Origin: Moniliophthora roreri
Taxonomy: Eukaryota; Basidiomycota; Agaricomycetes; Agaricales; Marasmiaceae
Reading direction: 5' to 3'
Assembly (NCBI GenBank): GCA_001466705.2
Contig: LATX02000035.1
Location: forward strand, 930,001 to 994,000
DNA length: 64,000 nucleotides
Below the pieces are notes generated by a model. It was given only the letters and a program-made list of their open reading frames with translations. It ran no database searches and was not told the origin of the DNA. Positions 19,963 through 30,694 of this stretch are shown in pieces. A program made the position numbers and the translations under genes. Numbering within the stretch: the first letter of the stretch is position 1; each line of letters opens with the position of its first letter.

Positions 19963-22506
19963 ATGCATTGTGCTAAGATGAGTGCGGGTAGTTCTGCAAT
20001 TCCGCCCGAAACCGGCAATCCCGGCATGGACTCGTTCGACGACCTACTCGCACCCTCACGAAGCATTCTCGAGGATAATCCCTTCTCGGATCCCTTTTCA
20101 AAACGTTCAAGCTCTCCAGATCCTTGGGCAAATCCATATTCTAACCATGATGACTCGGACATATACGCATCTCCATTTTCATCCAATCAAATTGATTCCA
20201 CACCGACCTCTCCTGTTATCCAGACAAGGTCGAGGTCATCAACAACAACAGAACAAGTAGAAGAGACTGAAAATAAGCAGTCAGTCAGCGCGCCAGCTCT
20301 AGCGTCGAGTGACCCATTGGACTCTGCCCAAATTGCCGATGACGATGAAGACGACGGGAAGGATATAAAAGCGCCGTCATCAAGCACGCCTCGTACTCCC
20401 GGTTTCAGAGAAAGCGTAGGGCATCCAGAACCAACTACATTCTCTGAAATTGCAACTATCAGACCGGATGTTCCTGAAGAGCTGGAACCGACAATCCCGG
20501 CGTCCAGCTCAACGTCTACCGCTCCAACAGAGAAAGCGGACAACACAGGGGCACTGACGAACGAAGCTGAACGACGATCTACGTCTCCTACTCATACCAT
20601 TACCCCTCCGTCAATCTCCAAAATCGACACAGCGGGGCCGCCGAGTACTTCCTCCCCAGCGGCATGGAGTCCTTTAGACCAGCAGAACACCAATAACGTC
20701 ACACGTTCATTCTCTAATCTCTCCTTGGGAGCCGAACCTATCAATGGTGGCGGTTGGACCAGCGGGGATCAGGAGCAGGAATCATGGGCCAACGAACAGC
20801 CCATCGTGTCGAGAATTCCGTCCGAGGACGATAGCGACGACGACAAGCCAATAGGACAGACGATGAACAAGAGGTTGTCGCAGCAAAGTGCTTCGGGAGC
20901 ACCTGTGAGCTTTACCCTTGTACCCATGAAACCATCCCAGCTAATGTTCGGGGGATAGATGCAGAAGCAGAACTCTTCAAATAGGACTGACCTTCGGCCC
21001 GTGTTCGTTATATCGGTAGATGATCCACAGAAAGTCGGAGATCCTATTCGTTCATTCACTATGTATACCGTTCACACTCGGGTGGGTTCATACATTCACC
21101 GTTTTCGCTAGTCCCCATCATACGACCGTACTGACCGTCCCAAAGACAACATCGCCCCTTTTCCAGAAATCTGCCTTCTCAGTCCTACGTCGCTACTCCG
21201 ACTTTCTCTGGCTTTACGAGACGCTCTCAAATAACAACCCAGGCGTTGTAGTCCCTCCCGTACCGGAGAAGAACCCATTTGGTCGCTTTGACGACCAGTT
21301 CGTAAAGCAAAGACGATTCGCTCTGGAGAAGTGCATACAGAAGATTGCGAACCATCCTGTGTTGATGAAGGATCCTGACTTGAAGTTATTTTTGGAGAGT
21401 GATACGTTCTCGCTCGACGTAAGCATTCCATTCAGTGCAGATATCTTTGGCTGAGACTCATTCATGTAATTAGATCAAGCACAGGAAAGCCGAGATCGCC
21501 AATGAAAGGGGTGGTTTGATGGCTTCCATTGGTCAAACTATTGCTGGACCAAGGTTCCATGAATCTGACGAGGTCAATTGCCATTGCACCATCATCTTCT
21601 TTACTACTCCTAATACCATCATCTATACTCTAGTGGTTCGATCGTCAAAAAGCCTACCTCGACAGCCTCGAATCTCAACTCCGTGGCTTAGTCAGAGCCA
21701 TCGATCTCGTTGCCAAACAACGCGCCGAACAGTCAACCGCTATAATCGAATTTGCCAACACATTAAATGAACTGTCTTCCGCCGATGTCGGGAAACAACT
21801 CGCACAGACCTTGTCGGGGTTGGCCGAGGTGGAAAAGAAGGCGCATGATTTGCAGGTGACGCAGTCGGAGCAAGATATGGTGACGTTTATGGGGACTGTG
21901 GATGAGTATGCGAGGTTGATAAATTCCGTTCGGGTACGTGTTTATTCAGGGAAAAGTTGAAAGGTAGTTCATTCCATGGTTCTGTTTCAGCTTGCTTTTA
22001 CTTCCCGTATCAGAACGTACTATTCGTGGAAAAACGCGGAAAGTGACCTTCAGCGTACCAAGCAAAATCATGAGAAAAATCGTGCGTCGGGAAGGATTCC
22101 ATCGGATAGGCTGGGTCACTCATTAAGCCAGATTGCGGAAGTCGGTCATCTTTGTGTTCATTGTTTTTACCTCCAATTCATTTGATATCGTAGGCTGAAC
22201 GCCGTGCTGCAGATGCAAAGCACGAGTATGAACAGGTTTCAAAGCTGGTGAAAAGCGAGGTGGCAAGGTTTGAACAGGAGCGGATTGAAGACTTCAAGAA
22301 CTCGCTACATGCCTTTTTGGAAGGAATGATCTCTAGACAGAAAGAGGTATGACTGCTCCTCGATGTCACCGCATTCTCTCTCACATATCTGTTCTCAGCT
22401 AATCGCTAATTGGGAGGTGTATCAACAAATGCTACTCAAGAGAGCTGGGATGTCAGCTGGCCCACATGGGCCGAATCAGACTGAAGTAACTGTAGCTGAT
22501 CAATGA
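19963..22506 (+). CDS. VPS5: sorting nexin Vps5/SNX1, retromer subunit
   Basis: Eight exons (19963-20904, 20971-21081, 21146-21418, 21474-21572, 21634-21933, 21991-22140, 22194-22346, 22399-22506) sum to 2136 nt, 711 residues; an in-frame ATG at 19978 (MSAGSSAIPP) is an equally good start giving 706. Vps5 forms the membrane-bending part of retromer with Vps17 and returns receptors from endosomes to the Golgi. The N-terminal 315 residues are disordered and Ser/Pro/Asp-rich with repeated DPF/NPF-like motifs (DNPFSDPFSK). The PX domain spans about residues 325-445: 'VISVDDPQKVGD', 'FSVLRRYSDFLWLYE' and 'PPVPEKNPFGRF', with the RRYSDF phosphoinositide-binding motif. The BAR domain fills the rest ('WFDRQKAYLDSLESQ', 'RIRTYYSWKNAESDL', 'EAERRAADAKHEYE'). 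The intron before the PX domain has two in-frame acceptor choices 6 nt apart. Confidence 0.92.
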
Positions 22507-22948
22507 CCCTTTCATTTGACATGTATCAATACTAGGAGGTCGTTCACAGCGTTCACGTCCACCGAATAGAACTATGTTGCTCGATGTAACTTAGAGATAG
22601 TGGACATTGTTTCCCGAGACCAAGAATTGGTGTGGAAAATGTGTGTACTGGTTTGTACACTGTAAGAGACTGCAAATGATGGTAAGGAGAGTCCAGCCCG
22701 GTAGTAGTGTCGAGGACGCGGGCCATGTTGGTAACTACGATGAAACGGATATGCAAAGTATGTAGAGAGAGACGATGAGATGAGATTGATATGTGCAAGA
22801 AAGGAAAAGGATGGAGTATACTACAAATGCATGAGCGACAATAAACAGAGAAGGGGATATAAACAGGAAAACAGCGAGAGGAACGAGGACCCTGGAGGGG
22901 CATTAAAGATTTTGAAAATATACATACAGAGGGAAACAATGGAGAAAA
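22507..22948. other. intergenic between convergent genes VPS5 and the SIN-type kinase
   Basis: About 440 nt shared by the 3' ends of two converging genes. No coding or structural element seen. Confidence 0.6.
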
Positions 22949-25900
22949 CTATTGTACGATGCAATTTCCAGATGACTTGTTCTTCTTATGCCGACGATTG
23001 TCTTCCGGCAATGATCCAGGTATATGTGCTCCACCATCCGAAACTCCTGAATTTGAGGTTATTCTAGAGGCCCTCACGCTATCCGTCTCCGTAATGACAG
23101 CCATGTCGTTTGACAAGGTTGACCGTTGCCCTGCGCTACTGGTGCTGCGCATAGAGTTTTCGGGATTCGTGCTGTTGCTTCCTAACGATTGTGGCCGCTC
23201 GCTTCGTCGAGTCAACTTCCGCGGATGGGGCGCATTTTCCTGATTGGGCGGCGATGAAGAGATGGATATTGTAGGTGTCTCACCAGGCTGACTGGTTCGC
23301 GATCGCTTGAAGAACTTGAAGGCGGTGGGTGGATGAGGAATAGCGGTCTGGGTAGGTGATTGAGGAGGAGGAGATGAGTCGAGACTCGTTCGGGGTGTAC
23401 TGTGCAACACATAAGGTACATCGGACATGGGGCTCTTGGGATGCGGTTCGTTGAGTAAATCGACAGGGTTTGAGTATACACTGCTTGGGTTGCCTTTCTC
23501 GGCGTACTGAGCGTAAAGCAGCAGCTGTGCGCGAAGATCGCATGTGGGAGGTGCGTTGTCTGCACATTTAGAGTGGCAGATGAGGCTACACTGTGCACAC
23601 AAGACCGCACTCTTCTTGACGTTGAGTAGACAGACCCGGCAAATCATGGCTATCAAGAGCAAGTCAGTAATAAGTAACTGCATCATGAGTAATACGTCCT
23701 ACGTTTGCTAAAAGTGGTCTTGACGAAAGAGTGCTCTCGTGGAGAAATTTCGTTATTGTCCAAGGACGGACGCATTGACGTGTTTGAAATACGGCGTCCT
23801 GTGGGCGAGCTAGGGTCGTCTGCGCGATGACCGTCTGGCATTTCGATTTGGGAAAGATAACGGACAGCCTCAGATTTCTGAAGATCGGCGCTGACTCGGC
23901 GGAGGAAAGGAATACTGTCTTGAGGACGTAATTCCTACAGGAGAGTAAGCATCACTTGCGAACGCTGTAATAGAATTTCATATACCTTGTGAGCGCCCCA
24001 ATTCTGCTTGAGCCATTGATGCTCACAGAGCAAATCAGCGTTCGGTCGTTTGGACGGATCCTTGTTGAAGCACTGTTTTAGGAAGTCCTCCAACAGCGGT
24101 GAGCAGCCCGGTGGAATAGGCGGCATGTCGTCCTCTACGATCCGGAACATGACTAGGACGGGTCAGTCAGCGTGCTTCTCTAAGACTAAGGTAAAGTACG
24201 CACCGGACATGCTATTCGGTATATCTCCATAAGGTGGACGACCAGTCAGGAGTTCAATGACAGTGCAAGCTAGTGACCAAATATCCGATTTTGGTGAGGC
24301 ACCCTTGAGCTCTATCACCTCAGGAGCCATCCAGTTCGGTGTTCCTGCAACGTCCTTGATTTCTCGTTCCATGGCACGCATATTCAAAGAAACACCGAAG
24401 TCGGATAACTTGACGTTGCCATTCTTCGTTGTCAGAATGTTAGCGGCCTTGAGATCACAATGCACGACATCGCTCTGGTGCAGATAATGGAGACCTTCCA
24501 GGATACGCACGACATAGCTTGCAACGAGGCGTTCATTGAGCTTGCCGAATGCCTTCAAGGTTTGTCCAAGGGATCCGTTTTCGGCGTATCTGCAAAGCCA
24601 ATCATTAATATCCGCCCGAGCCATAAGAGGATGAGTACAACGCACTCTAGCACTATGCTCAATGTGTCAGCATCACGCGCCATGCCTTCGTATTTCACAA
24701 TACTTGGATGAGATAACCTCTTAACAAGATCTACTTCCTTCATTAGCTGGGTAACTTCCTCCTCCTTAAGACCTTCAAGGCGAATCCGCTTGACAGCAAC
24801 CATCTGTCCGGTGTTCAAGTTCAAGGCACGGTATACCGAACCAAACTGGCCGCGCCCAATGCAATTACCGAGTTGCTAAGATTAAAAAGGTCAGAAGCGA
24901 AGAAAAAGACGAGTCACTATGAAACTCACGAAATGTGTCGGTAGCTTACCCTCCTCCTTGATTATAAGAGGCTTGCGAACGGCACTACCGTCCATCGAGT
25001 CCCTACCCATAAGATCGCTAGCACTTGCAGTGCTTGATGCAACTCCTAGGTTGACCATGCTTTCGAACCTTGACCGAGCAGCGGGTCTGACTCCAAGCTC
25101 GTCATACGAGCTAGGCCTCGCCTTTCTCTTGGTACCTTCAACGTCGCTCTGGAAACGTCCTCTAGGAGGCTTCGCCTTGTCCAAAGCGGCACTAACACCG
25201 GAGACGTCATCTACTGAAGGTGTACGAGGTGTTGAAGAACCGGTGTGGTCTGCAGATACGGTTCGCGGGAAAGGTACTTTCGCAGCATCACCATCTGAGT
25301 CCCGAGGATCATCTGTGCTCCAACTATTTTGAGCACCGTTGATGTAGGAGCCGTTCCGAGTAGGACCAGATGATTTTGAGTTGTGTCGACGGATGATAAC
25401 TTTACTGGACGCAGAAGGTAGGCCGTCAGGACCTGGACTAACGTCACGTCGCATCATGCCAGCTTCTCTGGGAAGTAGGGAGGATCCACCAGAAGGGGCG
25501 TCAATGCTGTGGCGAGCTCGATGTGTCGGTCGTCGAGGGAACTGGGGAAGTGACTCGACGCTTTCATTTCTTCGGGAGGCTCCAACGATGGCGAGTTTCC
25601 GAGGTGGTGAACTGGATATTATGGATGATGTGCGCAGGCGTTCTTCGGGTTCAGGTGTGGGTGTGTGGCTCTTGTTGTGATGAGTGGAGATAGAGGGAGG
25701 ATGAAGTACGTCCAAAAAATCATCGGGCCATTTACCTTTGCCAAGACGAATAGGCGATTTTTCTACCTTCTCCGCCGACGCAGGCTCTGATTCCTGCTCA
25801 GCATCTTTACTCTTCCCTTTGTCCTTTGTTCTCCTACTTTTACCCCTAGAACTCGAACCGCTCTCTTCGGTCTCTTCGGCAACTCTCGTCAAATCCACTA

Positions 25901-28600
25901 CTGCGGCATCACTGAGCTTGTGGTCCTTCGAATACGGTTCTGATCCTCGTTTACGAGCTATTTCGTCTGCTATGGAACTACCTTCCGTTCGAGTGATGGA
26001 AGGCGCCTCGGAGGTCGCCTCAGTAGTTATTGTTCGGATTGTTCCAAACTTACTGAACGCTGCACTACTACCCCGTCCTACGTCCATCAGACTCGACATG
26101 ACCGTGGTGGTGGTGGAAGTGGTCATATCCGTCATCGCTGACGATGCTCTCGATTGCCGTATGATGTGATTATTGTCAGTGTAGGATTCCCGAGCTGACT
26201 CGCCGCCGACAGAAGCACGGGTCGAGTCTGTCACAAAAGAACGAGGTGACTGATGTGAGTGCGATGAATGGGATTTAGTTCGGGTGAAGAGTCCCTGACC
26301 GTTATCGTCTATTACAGTATTTGGGGGACCAGACGGTTTAGGAGAACGCGTACGAAGTGGGGACCTAGGAGGTGGCGATAATGTGCGGGGCACGTCCTTT
26401 ACGTCCCGATCGTAGTCAACGTGGCATAGGGCCGCTTCATCTCTTCGATCTTTGAAGTTGGGTTTGGCCTTGTTCTGCGTCATATCTCCAGTCTTGGGAA
26501 CAGAACCTTCATCAGAGCTGTCGGATCGTACAGTGGGAAGACCAGAAGGTGGGCTCCAGCGTTTCGCTCGGGTGGGTGAAGCTGGAACGGGAGACGGAGT
26601 CGTAGGAGTCGTTGCCGTCTGAGAAGGCACAAATGTCTTGACTTGAAGTGTTTCACGACGTTGTACGGTTGGAACCAAGTTGGGGGTGGAGGTAGATGCC
26701 GACCGGGAAACTGATCCAAGTTTGTAAGGACCAGAAACTACAGAGCCACTTTCACCAACGATACCAGTGGCGTCTCCGTTTGAAGTTTTCTTGCCTTGAC
26801 CAGACAGAAACTTTGATCGGTCCGCACTAGGGCTGTCAACGAACTTGATGAGGGCAATAATCGTTTTAGCAACACGTGCAAGCGATTCGCTAGTCCCTTC
26901 GATCAAATCGTCTCGCTGGAACAGGTCCTCGTTTGATAATCCCCAAGAGGCACACGCCGCCAAAAACTTTGTGACGTTCGACGTGCGAAGGAACCCGTCT
27001 TCGCGTGGATCTGGGCGTACAACCGAGCTTGATCGGAGCTTGTTCATCAACCTGCATATAAGGTCAGCATTCATCAATGACAGGGGAGAAAGTTTATAAA
27101 GACGTACTGGCAGAGGACAAACCCGTCTCTTAATGCCTCGGTGAAGAGTCTCCGCTCTCTCTCTTCCCCAGCAACACTAAGTCCGCTGGAGGACATGGGA
27201 AGAACGTTTACATTGACATTACTAGAGCTAGCGGAGACACCACTCTTTCCCCAGATACGCTCCAATCTGGCTAAAGCCCTAGTCCGTAGTTCCACTTCTT
27301 CCCAATCTCTTTGGCCTGACTCTGTTCGACCCATGTGCGCAGGCGGCTTGACAATTTCCTTGCAAAGCATTGAAGTTGCCGTCCGGATCAGTTCACGATG
27401 CTCTGGATTTGAAGGTGCGCTCAATGACACGTTTGACATATTGAAATGGCGGTTATGCGAGTATGCTCGTTGGTTGGGAGATACAGGACGCGGGCGCGTC
27501 GATAGAACAGGGGAGGGTGTCCCTTCACGGGGGAATGATGGTCGCCTAGGGGAATCCGAAGTTGGACTGGAAGGATCCTGGCTCGGAAGGTTGGAGGTTG
27601 ACGCTGAAGACAATCCTCGGTGCGAAGGAGATACTACTCGCGGTCTGCTATTTGACGGTGACCTTGCACGTATAGGACTGTCATTCCTTGGTATAATAGG
27701 GGAAGGTGACGGGCTACTTGAGGACGTTGTGCTACGACCAAACTGATTTCGAGACCCTGATATCGGGGTCGGCGTCTCTGGAGGGCTGGGTGGTTGGTCT
27801 CGGGTCCGTCTCTTTGGCGTTTCCGGCGGAGAATAAAGGTTTAGCTCTGAAGCGGAGGCTGATGGTATGTTGATGGGAGACGACTTGGTAGACCTATGTC
27901 GCGTCACCGAGTCCGGCTTGATATTGGAAGAACCATCGTTGGAAGATGAAGTCGGCTTGACGCTTGCACGTCGCGATCTCCCACGCGATGGTGAGACCAA
28001 CGCTTCACTTATTGACGAAGACGAGGCTGGTATGGCGGACTGCGACTTTGGCGAGGGAAGTGCCTGTGAAGAGAGATGTAGGGCAGGGGAAGACATAGAT
28101 GCGAGTCTTAGAGACGGAGTCATGTAACTCATAGACCCTGCAATGCGTACCTTACTCTCATTCTTGTCTTTCTCGACGGGAGGAGGGACAGGAGATGGAG
28201 CAGGAGTGATGGAATCTTTCGCGGGTTTGCGAAAGTTTACTTTCGATTCCAATCTACGAAGCATACCGGATTTCTCTTTCGGTAGATCTTCGCTGGCACT
28301 ACTAGATGCCTTCTCCTTCCCTTTGCTCTCCCTGGTATAGACGGTTGCAAAGTCATCGGCTGCAGGTGTCGGGGATTTCCTGGAACGTGTGGCAGAGCGA
28401 ATGCTTTGCAGAAAGGTAGGACGCATGGGTGATGAACCAGGTTTGATAGTTGCCTCCGGAGGAGAAGATGGTGCAGATGAATGAGAGGGCTGTTTCGAAC
28501 GAGAGGATGGGGCAGCCGAGGGAGGAATGGCGGCGCCAGTTAGGCGCTGGTGAGAAGACATATTGAAAGGACCGGAAACCTTCATAACGGCTGCAGCCAT
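22949..28600 (-). CDS. Cdc7/SepH/Cdc15-type septation-initiation kinase with CH, C1 and CaaX elements
   Basis: Large multi-exon gene, roughly 1,750 residues, starting at 28600 ([10 protein letters not shown]). Order: a disordered Ser/Pro-rich N-terminus; a calponin-homology domain split by an intron near 27100 ('[19 protein letters not shown]', '[17 protein letters not shown]', 'DLIEG'); a long disordered middle (about 26800-24950); the kinase domain (about 24880-23940); an alpha-helical segment; a C1 zinc finger at about 23740-23540; a disordered tail. Kinase motifs are [24 protein letters not shown] (Cys replaces Arg of HRD), SDFG, WMAPE. Wording is close to Aspergillus SepH and fission yeast Cdc7, which trigger septum formation downstream of a small GTPase. 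The C1 spacing is H-x12-C-x2-C-x10-C-x2-C-x4-H-x2-C-x7-C. The protein ends [11 protein letters not shown], a CaaX prenylation box after a basic stretch. Cdc15/Cdc7 have the kinase at the N-terminus, so this layout differs. Confidence 0.85.
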
Positions 28601-30694
28601 ATGCGACGAGGTAAATGACAAGCAAAGCAGATAGCTCTGGCAAAGAACATGCAATGAATGAATGTAAGATATCCGTGGTCTTTCTGCAGAAATCAATGAC
28701 GAATCAGCGACAAGGAGATCTTCGGCCACAAAACGGCAGAACGACTGGAAAGGGAACACGAACCCACAGAAGTGATTTTGCTAAAATCTCGACTGAATCT
28801 GAGCTGCTATTTCTCCTCTACAGCCCTCTACTGACTCGAATGTTGACTCGTATCGCTATGTGCCGTCTTGGGTCTATGACAGCGGGTGATGTGTGGATCA
28901 GGATTTGCTAGTGAACACAGCACAAGCTGGTGTCGTCAATTAAAGAGTCCAGAAGAGGTCCCGGACACCGCAGGTAAGGGCGCAGACGATGGCGAGAGGG
29001 ACGTCGTCGCTGTCAACGACAACGGTGACGATGGCGAGAGAGAGAGAAAGGGCTTCAGCTGTCCGATCTAGTTGAGGAGTTGACTGTTGCAATGCACATG
29101 GTCCAGTAATTTGTGATGGTTTGTGTTACGGCATCAATCTGGTATACAAATTGGACTTGGTCGATCTGTCTGCCCGAGTGAATTGCTTGCTGCATGGAAT
29201 TTCATTTCTCGATTTATGGTATTCGAAAACCCCACGCTTCATTCATATATTCGCTACACGATTTCCGTCCTCCGCGCCAGCCTCCGCCAGCCCTCGAAAC
29301 ACCCATCCCTCGCTTTTCCGTTTTTTTTTCATCAACTCGCCATCACCCCGTATTCGGTCGCACAAAGGCTTCCGCCTGGAATCCATCATCGATGACGCTA
29401 CAATAAACGTCCCGAGAGCCGTACCGGAAAATCAATCCAAGTCCAATTGACTTGTGCAGTTAGCACTTTGGCCCGCCGGACATCTTCGGTACTTATCAGC
29501 GCCGCCTCCTAAGCATCTTGTCTCTCTCGCCCTTCCGTGGAGTCTCGATAGAAGAGACTATGTCCGTCCCAGTTCCCCGCCGTGATAAACTGAGAACGGC
29601 AACCCAAGGCACCGGTAAGGAGCGCGAAAAAGGCAAGTGACAGGCTTCCTCGATATCGCAAACTTGTCATGGGGTACGGCCACGTGCCACCGTCGACGCG
29701 TAAACCCCTCGTTGCACTGCTTTCATGTTGCGGTGTCGCCGGCGGCTGACCGACGTTGTTGAATTGAAAAAAGATGAATAGAAAGATCCCGACAAATCGC
29801 ACTCCGCAGCCAGAAAGTGCCATGCCGAGCATACTCCCATCTTGAAGGGGGTCCGTTATCTCATGACGTGGCGGCGTGGTAATGCGGGAAAGATGAGTTG
29901 GCAGCAAGGGAGAAGACACTCCCTAGCAATTATCGGCATCATCAGTATTATTACAGCTATTTGCAAAGATAATGAGAATCACTGAACGCTGTGTCAGTGT
30001 GAAATGAAAGAGTGACTCAAGGGTAACTTGCCCTCCTAAACATGGCAAATCCCGATGATATCACTCTAATTCTCTGAAACAATTTTATCATTTTCAGCGC
30101 TGTAATTGACATGCAGATTAGCCTCTTTAAGCTTTCAACCAGTATCCCGGCGCTCCCACAGTTGACGCCACTTTTCCTTCTGATGATATGTCCTAGCACA
30201 GCAGCTCCAGGGACACGGGTAGGTACGAAATCGAGAAACGATATCAGCCAAGTGAGTACATAGTATCACTAGTATGACGCTCTTCAATCATGAAAACCGG
30301 GTTCGCTTGACCGAATTCAGCCTTCCCAGTGAGGTCACTGCAACGGCGGAATGGGAAGAAGACACATCTCTGGTCCTCTAGGCTCTACGATGACCTATAT
30401 GCATAGGAAATTCTGCTGTTGCGACAGCTTTCTATCAATTTCTATTACTGATGAATCAGTGTTCCATCTATTGAACGGCATGGGAGTGGGGAACAGGAAG
30501 CAGTTGAAGATTTGACAAATTTTATTTGGGCAAATTTGACGGTCAAGCTTTTAGGATGACATGTACCGTGACGAAAGGTGACAAGTGTCACAACCCATCA
30601 CAACCGTCACACAATGAGTCAGAACTACAACTTTTTTCCCCCCAACAACCATCTTGCTGGCGAGTGTCTGGATTCTGCATTTTATGTACAAACG
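28601..30694. other. gene-poor region, 2.1 kb, between the kinase and Bye1-like genes
   Basis: Both flanking genes read outward, so promoters of both lie here. A minus-strand frame at 29509-29919 has two hydrophobic stretches (GIFLFIFFQF and SLAFFALLTGALG) and could be part of a small membrane protein, but I see no supporting splice pattern or family. A pyrimidine-rich tract at about 29260-29340 looks like a transcription start region. No RNA gene seen. Confidence 0.45.
28985..29040. repeat. 14-bp direct repeat pair
   Basis: GACGATGGCGAGAG occurs at 28985-28998 and again at 29027-29040, 42 bp apart start to start, in non-coding DNA upstream of the kinase. Probably a short local duplication. 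Confidence 0.6.

Noticed and set aside
25381..26169. Plus-strand open frame opposite the kinase gene
   Set aside because: Antisense shadow of the disordered Ser-rich exon; no start context, splicing or family likeness.
29509..29919. 136-codon minus-strand frame with two hydrophobic stretches
   Set aside because: Could be part of a small membrane protein, but no homologue, splice pattern or promoter signal supports it, so it is only mentioned in the gap entry.
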